Shown here one piece after another: positions 8,502-14,271 of a stretch of 14,271 nt of DNA (its first letter is position 1; each line of letters starts with the position of its first letter). The translations under genes and the position numbers were made by a program. The notes beneath the pieces are model-generated. The model saw only the letters and a list, made by a program, of their open reading frames with translations, had not been told where the DNA came from and made no database searches. The stretch covers positions 1-14,271 of the forward strand of contig CAWBXZ010000022.1 in NCBI GenBank assembly GCA_963792855.1, read 5' to 3'. The stretch comes from SG8-40 sp963792855 (GTDB lineage: Bacteria; Pseudomonadota; Gammaproteobacteria; Burkholderiales; Eutrophovitaceae).

Positions 8502-9485
8502 TTATTCCGGGTTCCAGACTTCGCCCAGCAGGCGCACCCAGTTCTCTCCCATGATCTTGCGAATCCTGGACTCTGACCAGCCGGCCCGTTCCATGGCTGC
8601 CGTGAGGTTGGCAAACTCCCCGATTGTGCGGATGCCTTGCGGATTGACGATCTCGCCAAACTCCGTGAGTTTTCGGGCGTTGCCCTTGTCATGGGTGATC
8701 CAGTCGAAGAACCCGGCAGAATGGCCCTGCGTGAAATCGGTGCCTATGCCAACGCTGTCTTCGCCTGCCAGGTTGATGATGTAGTCAATGGCGGCGACGT
8801 AATCGTCCACGGTTGATTTGACGCCCTTCGCGAGAAACGGCGGGAACATCGTCACCCCGATGAACCCCCCTCGCTCGGCGATGAAACGCAACTCCTCGTC
8901 GGATTTGTTGCGTGGATGGGGCTTCAGACCGGCCGGCAGGCAGTGGGAATAACAGACCGGCTTCGTGGACGCGAGTATGGTATCGCGCGAAGTGGTCGCG
9001 CCGACATGGGACAGGTCACAGAGCATGCCCACGCGGTTCATTTCCGCGACAATTTCCCTGCCAAAATCAGAAAGTCCCGAGTCGCGTGATTCGTAGCAGC
9101 CGCTACCGACCTGGTTTTGCGTGTTGTAGGCCAGCTGCGCAATGCCGACGCCCAGTTCCTTGAACAGTTGTACGTAGCCGATCTGGTCTTCGAACGCGGA
9201 CACATTCTGAAAACCGAGAACGATACCGGTCCTGCCTTCGCGCTTGGCGCGGGCAATGTCGGCGGTGCCGTAGACCTGCGTCAGCAGATCCGAGTGGTCG
9301 CGAAACCAGGATTTCCAGAGCGCGATATTGCGCATGGTGTCGCGAAAACCCTCCCACACCGAACAGGTGCAATTGGCGGCAGTGACACCCCCCTTGCGCA
9401 TATCCTCGAATACCGCCCGGGACCAGTTCGAAACATTCAGCCCGTCGAAGACAACCAGATCATCGTGCAGATTGGATGCGCCCAC
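8502..9485 (-). CDS. Peptidase M19 (membrane/renal dipeptidase-like) protein with altered metal site
   Basis: The 327-residue protein aligns with the M19 family throughout: VVFDGL near the start, the DLSHVG segment, VCYSHC, HPRNKSDEELRFIAERGG, GIGTDF and the C-terminal IMGENWVRLL. Family zinc ligands are His and Asp (HxD), Glu, His and His. Here the HxD positions are Leu16 and Val18, and the bridging Glu is Gln93. His160, His181, Arg192 and Asp250 remain. Cysteines cluster near the retained site (39, 41, 130, 156, 178, 182). A standard dizinc dipeptidase activity is therefore doubtful. I start at GTG 9485 because GGGAGG lies six bases upstream; TTG at 9527 and ATG at 9512 have no such site. 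It diverges from the DUF5943-like gene. As I recall, P. aeruginosa carries an M19 gene (PA5396) beside its dimethylglycine demethylase genes, which supports a link to N-methylamine catabolism. Confidence 0.85.
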   Translation of the reverse strand: MGASNLHDDLVVFDGLNVSNWSRAVFEDMRKGGVTAANCTCSVWEGFRDTMRNIALWKSWFRDHSDLLTQVYGTADIARAKREGRTGIVLGFQNVSAFEDQIGYVQLFKELGVGIAQLAYNTQNQVGSGCYESRDSGLSDFGREIVAEMNRVGMLCDLSHVGATTSRDTILASTKPVCYSHCLPAGLKPHPRNKSDEELRFIAERGGFIGVTMFPPFLAKGVKSTVDDYVAAIDYIINLAGEDSVGIGTDFTQGHSAGFFDWITHDKGNARKLTEFGEIVNPQGIRTIGEFANLTAAMERAGWSESRIRKIMGENWVRLLGEVWNPE

Positions 9486-9653
9486 GCTTTCCCTCCCGGC
9501 CGCGAACGGCATTTGGATGAAAGGCAATGTATCACAGGCATTCTGCGTGATGGCGGCCGGTGGAATCGGCGGTCGAACTTCCTGAATGCTGCGCGAGGCG
9601 GACCGGTGTTACGCACTTGATCCGCTTGACGCCGTCCGTTGCAATCGTGGACC

Positions 9654-10214
9654 ATGCGCCGACGCGAGTTCGTTATTTCCGGGGTGATTGTGGAGACAGA
9701 CAAACAGTTAGCGGCATTTGAAGAGATCAGGGCTTGCCTGGAAATCAACGACGCGGGGCGAGTCCTTCTCAAGGGGCAGGAGATGGTGCTCCTGCCGCGC
9801 CATTTCTTCCGTTACATACTTCGGGAAGTGGGTCTTCGCGCCGGGAAGCCTGTCTTCGATGAGATTTTCTACAAGGCGGGTTATGACGGAGCGTTCACCT
9901 TTTGCACACGGTACCGTGAAATAAACGAGTGTTCACCACGCGAAGCGGTGAAAGGCTACCTTGCCGAGATGAGCGTGCGGGGCTGGGGCGCTTTTGATAT
10001 CGAACGGTTCAACGCCGACAAGGGCATCCTGCAGGTCGCTGTCAAGGGATCGGCGTTGATGCCGGACGGTGACCTGCCGTCCGGGCACCTTATCTGGAAA
10101 GGCGCCATGGTCGGGGCCGTTCGCTCATTGCCGAACATGCCGGAACGCATTGCACTCGCGGTGACCATGGAAGAGACGGCAGATGGGTGCAGGATTGGTG
10201 TACGGCCGGAATAG
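9654..10214 (+). CDS. DUF5943-like protein (homologue of the P. aeruginosa PA5397 type)
   Basis: The 186-residue soluble protein carries the pattern I associate with DUF5943: LPRHFF at 47-52, IFYKAGYDGAFTFC at 71-84, a central helix, and VRGWGAFDIE at 108-117, followed by strands ending near residue 183. The layout recalls the V4R-type ligand-binding fold, which is an inference from motif order. Biochemical function is unknown to me. In P. aeruginosa the related gene lies between an M19 gene and the dimethylglycine demethylase genes; here it is divergent from the M19 gene with 168 bases between them. The start is uncertain. ATG 9654 has only a weak site, TTG at 9639 is possible, and GTG at 9684 or 9690 would trim 10-12 residues without touching the core. 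Confidence 0.75.
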   Translation: MRRREFVISGVIVETDKQLAAFEEIRACLEINDAGRVLLKGQEMVLLPRHFFRYILREVGLRAGKPVFDEIFYKAGYDGAFTFCTRYREINECSPREAVKGYLAEMSVRGWGAFDIERFNADKGILQVAVKGSALMPDGDLPSGHLIWKGAMVGAVRSLPNMPERIALAVTMEETADGCRIGVRPE

Positions 10215-10348
10215 AAGACTGCAGCGAGCGGGAAAGCGCATCGCCGGGATTGTAGAGTGCCCGGAATCAAGGACCGTGCGGGAGGCGGCGAGTTTCAGTT
10301 CGAGACAAGGATGGCCGCACAATGCGGCGTTGCGCAGTGATGCGTGCC

Positions 10349-10375
10349 GAAACCGGTGCCGCCGGCACCGGTTTC
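10349..10375. terminator. Perfect 12-bp hairpin with 3-base loop between convergent genes
   Basis: GAAACCGGTGCC (10349-10360) pairs perfectly with GGCACCGGTTTC (10364-10375) around the loop GCC. It lies 24 bases past the stop of the YHS-like gene on the minus strand and 134 bases past the DUF5943-like stop on the plus strand. The stem is very stable, but no run of T follows in either direction. It may act as a shared terminator or as an mRNA 3'-end stabiliser. The rest of the 185-base gap shows nothing else I can support. Confidence 0.55.
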
Positions 10376-10399
10376 CCGAAACGGATCACCGCTATTGGC

Positions 10400-10666
10400 T
10401 TACTGCGTGAGATTCTCGAAGGTTTTATCCGCTTTCGCGATAGTGCCTTCCGGGTCCTTGTCGAAAACGGCTTTCGCTTTGGCGCTGCTGAAGCAATAGG
10501 TAATGCCGTCCATCTCGGCGTTGATCGAGCAGTCGGTTTCCACTTCCTTGCCCATCGACAGACCGGTCACACACAGGTTGTCGTATTCTCCTTCTACGTC
10601 CGCTGCATAGGAAACGGCGGCAATGGCGATCAGTGCAACCGAGAGCAGCAACTTCATTGACTTCAT
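10400..10666 (-). CDS. Small exported YHS-domain-like protein, degenerate metal site
   Basis: The 88-residue precursor has a clear signal peptide (MKSMK, a hydrophobic core, SYA-AD cleavage near residue 21). The mature part resembles a YHS domain: DNLC at 29-32, then GITYCFSSAKAKAVFDKDP (54-72), matching the usual YYFCSxxCKxxFxxDP layout. Cys32 is kept, but the later cysteines of the classic motif are Ser and Ala here, and Cys46 and Cys58 lie elsewhere. YHS domains often bind copper or other metals; this one may bind differently or be structural with a disulfide. ATG at 10666 is chosen for its GAGGAG site; a second Met is three codons later. An 18-bp palindrome lies just upstream of the ribosome site. 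Confidence 0.8.
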   Translation of the reverse strand: MKSMKLLLSVALIAIAAVSYAADVEGEYDNLCVTGLSMGKEVETDCSINAEMDGITYCFSSAKAKAVFDKDPEGTIAKADKTFENLTQ

Positions 10667-10685
10667 GGGAAATCTCCTCAAAGTG

Positions 10686-10703
10686 TGGTTCAAGCTTGAA
10701 CCA
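10686..10703. promoter_or_regulatory. 18-bp perfect palindrome upstream of YHS-like gene, candidate operator
   Basis: TGGTTCAAGCTTGAACCA reads the same on both strands over all 18 bases. It ends about 19 bases before the start codon of the minus-strand YHS-like gene, just ahead of its GAGGAG site. A loopless palindrome favours a dimeric protein-binding site over an RNA hairpin. The regulator is unknown and I do not recognise the box. Confidence 0.5.
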
Positions 10704-11090
10704 GCGGGTTAGACCATGTCGCACAAACCGCGTTCTTGAATGCCAGAGAAATACCCGTTCATCATGCATCCGGTGTCGTTAACAGGGCGGCGTTGTCGTT
10801 TTTTGGCGTCAGTCCGGCAGGGTTGCCAAACGACGTAAGGGTAGAAGGGGCGGCGACAGGGAGTCGGATCGGGACAGGCTGTTGAAATCCGGGAAGCAGG
10901 ATGTTATTTGTGCCGCAGCAAGGTGTTTGGCTGCGTCACACCCCACCGGGCACCTGTTCAGAAGATAACGGTCCGGGCGGTAGCGTTGACCCTTGGGCAA
11001 GGCGGGTTCGATTCGGCCCCGCTGCTCCGGCAGTCCGGCTGCCGTTAACGTTGGCTTCATGCTCGTACAACGCCGTTACTGGAGACCGCG
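10704..11090. other. Divergent intergenic region, 387 bases, no gene supported
   Basis: This stretch separates the YHS-like gene (minus) from the NHL propeller gene (plus) and should hold both promoters. Short open frames exist on both strands, but none has a ribosome site or recognisable protein pattern. A weak candidate promoter for the propeller gene is TTAACG (11045-11050) with TACAAC (11066-11071), but the spacer is only 15 bases. I see no riboswitch or tRNA. Confidence 0.5.
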
Positions 11091-11948
11091 ATGAAACCAA
11101 GGCTGTTACTGATTGCGCTTTTTCTTGTCAGCTCCTGTGCGCTGGCGAATGACTTGTCCGTAACATATCAATCGGCCAGCAACACACCGCTCGACAATCC
11201 GCACGATCTGAAACTGTCGCCGGACGGAAAGCACTTGTTTGTCTCCGACCTGGGTAACAACCGGGTCGTCCTTCTCGACCCGGAGACGCTGACATTCGTC
11301 AGCTCGTTCGGTGCGGACCACCAATCCGGAACGCATGACGTCGATTTCGATGCGCGTGGACAAGCCTATGTGGCGGACACGCACAACAACCGGGTGACCA
11401 TATACCGGATGGACAATACCTCGGCGACGCTTACCGGAGAGCTTGCGGGGCGTGTCCGCGGGCCCGAGGGTGTGCTCGTGCATTCCAATGGGCGCGTGTA
11501 TGTCGCCGGCGCATGGTCGGGCAACGTGGTGGCCTATGAGGACGGCCGGGTCGTGGACGAACTGGGTGGCCTTTCGTTTCCCCATGATCTGGAGGAAACC
11601 GCTGATGGCAACATCTGGTTATCCGACTCCGGTAATCACCGGGTGCTGTTACTCTCTCCCGGGCTTGAAATCCTGCGCGAACTGGGACAGGAGTCGTACG
11701 ACTTCAACGGCGTGCGGTATATGGATTTGCTCGAGGACGGAACCCTGATCGTTGCCGACAAGAATAACCATCAAATAAAGTTCATCGGGCCCGACGGGAA
11801 ACTGCTTTACGTCCTCGGCAGCGGCCGGCGGGAGGAAGGGCCGGACAAGTTTGCCACGCCCGAAGGCGTCGAGGTCAGGGGTGATACGGTCTGGTTCTCC
11901 GATTCGGGTAACGATCGGGTCGTGAAGTACGTGATACAACGACGTTGA
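11091..11948 (+). CDS. Exported NHL-type six-bladed beta-propeller protein, possible lipoprotein
   Basis: The 285-residue protein has an export signal (Lys and Arg, then LLLIALFLV). Two processing routes are visible: a lipobox LVSSC with Cys16, or signal peptidase I cleavage after ALA at 17-19. The remainder contains six repeats of the NHL pattern (hydrophobic, V/L-[AS]-D/G, two polar residues, N-[RQV]-V/I), centred near residues 49-62, 92-105, 136-149, 175-188, 218-231 and 267-280. Six repeats match one closed propeller. Such proteins usually bind ligands or partners in the periplasm; some are lyases or lactonases, but I see no diagnostic catalytic set. ATG 11091 has GGAG seven bases upstream. 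It is 137 bases ahead of the dehydrogenase gene on the same strand. Confidence 0.85.
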   Translation: MKPRLLLIALFLVSSCALANDLSVTYQSASNTPLDNPHDLKLSPDGKHLFVSDLGNNRVVLLDPETLTFVSSFGADHQSGTHDVDFDARGQAYVADTHNNRVTIYRMDNTSATLTGELAGRVRGPEGVLVHSNGRVYVAGAWSGNVVAYEDGRVVDELGGLSFPHDLEETADGNIWLSDSGNHRVLLLSPGLEILRELGQESYDFNGVRYMDLLEDGTLIVADKNNHQIKFIGPDGKLLYVLGSGRREEGPDKFATPEGVEVRGDTVWFSDSGNDRVVKYVIQRR

Positions 11949-12085
11949 ACCGCTGATGGCGTCTGGCGTGCGCCGCCGGGACGTTTGCCGCTGGCGGTAA
12001 CCTGTGCACGGCAACGGCCGATGGCGGCGCGGCCGCGAGCGCGTCGGACCTGTCGTGCCGAAACATCACTGAAAGGAGCACACAC

Positions 12086-13186
12086 ATGGGCACCACATCC
12101 TCGTTTCGCGTCGCGGTGCTGCCGGGCGACGGGATCGGCGTGGAGGTCACCGCCGCCACGCTGGCGGTGTTGCGCGCGCTCGAGGCGCGCCTTGGTGGAC
12201 TGTCGTTCGCTTTCGAGGAGCATCCGATCGGTGCCGCACACTACGCGCACACCGGCAATGCGTTGCCCGACAGGACGCTGCGCGCCTGCGAGGCAGCCGA
12301 CGTCATGCTGTTTGGCGCAGGCGGTCTTCCGGACGTGCGATACGCCGATGGCACCGAGATCGCCCCGCAGCTCGATTTGCGCATGCACTTCGAACTGTAT
12401 GCCGGGGTGCGGCCGATTCGGGCGCTGAAGGGCTTGCCGTGCCCGCTTTCGAGTGCGCGCGCGGCGGAAATCGATTTCGTTCTCGTGCGCGAACAAACCG
12501 AAGGCTTGTTCTTCGCGCACGGCAATTCGGACGTCCGTGGTGATGAGGAAGTACGCGATACGATGCGCATTACCCGCGTGGGGACCGCGCGGGTCGCGGA
12601 TTTTGCACTGCGCCTCGGCGCGCGACGCAAGGCGCGTGGCCGTCCCGGCCGTGTCACCTGCGTCGACAAGGCGAACGTGTTCACTTCAATGGCATTCTTT
12701 CGCAGAGTCTTCGAAGAACGCGCACGCGAATTTCCGCTACTGGAAACCGATAGTGCCTACGTCGATGCAACTGCGCTGAATCTCGTCATGAAACCGTGGA
12801 CTTTCGACGTGATGGTCACCGAGAACATGTTCGGCGACATTCTGTCGGATTTGTGCGCCGGACTCGTCGGAGGAATGGGGATGGCGCCCTCGGGTGACAT
12901 TGGCGACGAGCGGGCGCTGTTCCAGCCTGCGCATGGCTCGGCGCCGGATATCGTCGGTCAGGGCAAGGCGAATCCCACGGCAATGCTGCTCTCGGCGGTG
13001 ATGATGCTCGAATGGCTGGGAGAACAGCATGGGCACGAGAAAACCCTCGAAGCGGGCCGGGTCCTCGCGGCTGCAGTCGAGACGGCCTTCGGCGAGAACG
13101 GCTTGCTGCCATTCGAGTTCGGCGGTTCGAGCGGTACTGGGGAAATCACGCAAGCGGTCATCGGCGCGCTCGCCCGCGCAGCGTAA
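12086..13186 (+). CDS. Isocitrate/isopropylmalate dehydrogenase-family protein
   Basis: The 366-residue length and motifs fit the beta-decarboxylating dehydrogenase family. LPGDGIGVEV is at 12-21, Arg99, Arg109 and Arg135 form the substrate-carboxylate triad, Lys195 is in VDKANV, Asp227 in YVDAT, Asp251 and Asp255 in FGDILSD bind the divalent metal, and PAHGSAPDI lies near 281-289. The usual catalytic Tyr after VRE-x-T-x-G is Phe142 here (VREQTEGLFF). The family oxidises and decarboxylates 2-hydroxy acids such as isopropylmalate, isocitrate, tartrate or D-malate using NAD(P). With no leuC or leuD gene nearby, a leucine pathway role is not supported, and the substrate is unknown. The start has AGGAG about eight bases upstream. 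It is probably read in the same direction as the reductase downstream. Confidence 0.85.
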   Translation: MGTTSSFRVAVLPGDGIGVEVTAATLAVLRALEARLGGLSFAFEEHPIGAAHYAHTGNALPDRTLRACEAADVMLFGAGGLPDVRYADGTEIAPQLDLRMHFELYAGVRPIRALKGLPCPLSSARAAEIDFVLVREQTEGLFFAHGNSDVRGDEEVRDTMRITRVGTARVADFALRLGARRKARGRPGRVTCVDKANVFTSMAFFRRVFEERAREFPLLETDSAYVDATALNLVMKPWTFDVMVTENMFGDILSDLCAGLVGGMGMAPSGDIGDERALFQPAHGSAPDIVGQGKANPTAMLLSAVMMLEWLGEQHGHEKTLEAGRVLAAAVETAFGENGLLPFEFGGSSGTGEITQAVIGALARAA

Positions 13187-13261
13187 GCCATACGTCGCTA
13201 CCTGTTGCGGCGGCGTGCGCGGATTGCTTCCAGTTGCGCTGGTGTATGTTGTCTGTCGGTG

Positions 13262-13334
13262 CCGGTCAGCGGCGCGGCTATCATTGTTTTCGGAATCCGG
13301 ATCGCGGAAGGCGTCCGGGACCGGGTTTTTTTTT
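13262..13334 (+). terminator. Possible branched terminator ending in nine T
   Basis: CCGGTC (13262-13267) can pair with GACCGG (13319-13324), enclosing a smaller stem CCGGA/TCCGG (13297-13301 with 13314-13318). A run of nine T follows at 13326-13334. It would end transcripts from the isopropylmalate dehydrogenase-like gene. The outer stem is short and its loop is long, and the T-run lies only 21 bases before the next start codon, so it may instead be part of that gene's leader. A TATCAT box at 13279-13284 is a possible -10 without a good -35. Confidence 0.3.
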
Positions 13335-13355
13335 ACAAATGAAAGGACGAAAGAC

Positions 13356-14271
13356 ATGAGCGACAAACCCGCAGTCGGGTTCATCGGAGTAGGGCTGATG
13401 GGAAAAGGCATGGCGAAGAACGCCGTGGAGAAGGGTTTTCCCGTCACGGTAGTGGCGCATCGCAAGCGCGACGCGGTCGAAGACCTGATGCGTCGCGGGG
13501 CGACGGAAGCAGCCAGTGCGAAGGAACTGGCCGCCAGGGTCGACGTGATCGTGCTGTGCGTGACGGGCGCACCGCAGGTGGAAGAAGCGCTGCGCAAGCC
13601 CGACGGCATCCTTGCCGGTGCGAGAAAGGGGCTGACCATCATCGATTGCTCGACGTCAGAACCGGATGTGACGGAACGTCTGCACGGGGAACTTGCAGAA
13701 CGCGGCATCACTTTCATTGACGCCCCTCTGTCGCGCACGCCTGCACATGCATGGGAAGGTGAACTGACCACATTTGTAGGCGGGCCGGACGATCTGGTGA
13801 ACAAATGGCGTCCGCTGCTATCGACGTGGGCGAACGTGATTCTCCCCACCGGCGGCCCGGTCGGTTCTGCGCACGCGCTCAAGCTGGTCAACAACCTGAT
13901 CAGCATCGGCTATGCCGCGCTCTGGTCGGAGTGCTACGCGATGATGCCGAAGATCGGGCTCAAGCCGCAGGTGCTGCGCGACCTGATTGCCAATACCGGC
14001 ATGAATTGCGGCAATTTCCAGAATTTCTCGAAATACATCTGCGACGGTGATGCAAACGCCCACCAGTTTTCTCTCTCGAATTGCCTGAAGGACATGACGT
14101 ACTACAACCGGTTGGCAACCAAACACAACACGGCCACATTGATGTCCGACGGCGCACTGGAGACGCTCAAGTTCGGGATCAACATGGGGTTCGGCGAGCG
14201 CAACATTCCCGAAGCAGTCGATATCGTGCACCGGCTCAACGCGCAAAAAGAGGGGCCGGCAACTGGCGATT
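13356..14271 (+). CDS. 3-hydroxyisobutyrate dehydrogenase-family NAD(P)-dependent reductase (partial, runs off right edge)
   Basis: I translated 305 codons with no stop before the window ends; the family is usually about 290-300 residues, so little is missing. The Rossmann motif GVGLMG is at 11-16, IIDCST at 95-100, the substrate segment DAPLSRTPAHAWEGELTTFVGG at 122-143, and the catalytic Lys176 with Asn179 and Asn180 in ALKLVNN. The common SGG of the substrate segment is SRT here, placing it in a divergent subfamily of beta-hydroxyacid dehydrogenases. These enzymes interconvert 3-hydroxy acids and semialdehydes; the substrate is not evident. The ATG has AGGA about nine bases upstream. It lies 169 bases after the isopropylmalate dehydrogenase-like gene, and the pair may serve a small hydroxyacid pathway. 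Confidence 0.85.
   Translation, partial: MSDKPAVGFIGVGLMGKGMAKNAVEKGFPVTVVAHRKRDAVEDLMRRGATEAASAKELAARVDVIVLCVTGAPQVEEALRKPDGILAGARKGLTIIDCSTSEPDVTERLHGELAERGITFIDAPLSRTPAHAWEGELTTFVGGPDDLVNKWRPLLSTWANVILPTGGPVGSAHALKLVNNLISIGYAALWSECYAMMPKIGLKPQVLRDLIANTGMNCGNFQNFSKYICDGDANAHQFSLSNCLKDMTYYNRLATKHNTATLMSDGALETLKFGINMGFGERNIPEAVDIVHRLNAQKEGPATGD

Noticed and set aside
12737..13906. Open frame (389 codons) on the minus strand across two plus-strand dehydrogenase genes
   Set aside because: It overlaps two genes with clear catalytic motifs and the gap between them. The product is low-complexity and unlike any known protein.

Overview
The window is high-GC proteobacterial chromosome, probably a Gamma- or Betaproteobacterium. 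This is inferred from the gene families, strong Shine-Dalgarno sites, GTG starts and a Tat leader; no marker gene fixes the taxon. I see no rRNA, tRNA, CRISPR array, insertion sequence or phage gene. It reads as dense metabolic DNA with many divergent gene pairs.

Left part (1-4014). A large secreted diheme c-type cytochrome-like protein (minus strand) follows a small membrane protein (minus strand). Divergent from these is a Tat-exported aldo/keto reductase homologue that has lost two of the four catalytic residues of its family.

Centre (4078-10214). This is the most coherent block. It holds a fused FAD/folate-type demethylating dehydrogenase of the dimethylglycine/sarcosine dehydrogenase family, a divergent RidA/YjgF-like protein, an enoyl-CoA hydratase/isomerase homologue, a peptidase-M19 (renal dipeptidase-like) protein whose metal site looks rebuilt, and, divergent from the last, a protein resembling the DUF5943 family. 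As I recall, an M19 protein and a DUF5943 protein sit beside the dimethylglycine demethylase genes of Pseudomonas aeruginosa. The same two families next to a different type of N-demethylating dehydrogenase suggests a catabolic module for an N-methylated amine, with the RidA-like protein possibly clearing reactive imines. The substrate is unknown.

Right part (10349-14271). A strong hairpin separates converging genes. Then come a small exported degenerate YHS-domain protein with an 18-bp perfect palindrome in its leader, a six-bladed NHL-type beta-propeller with an export signal, an isocitrate/isopropylmalate dehydrogenase-family enzyme with Phe at the usual catalytic Tyr position, and a 3-hydroxyisobutyrate dehydrogenase-family reductase that runs off the right edge.

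A recurring theme is familiar enzyme folds whose canonical active-site residues are changed (the aldo/keto reductase, M19, isopropylmalate dehydrogenase-like and YHS proteins). Each may be a clade-specific feature rather than local decay, because every reading frame is intact.
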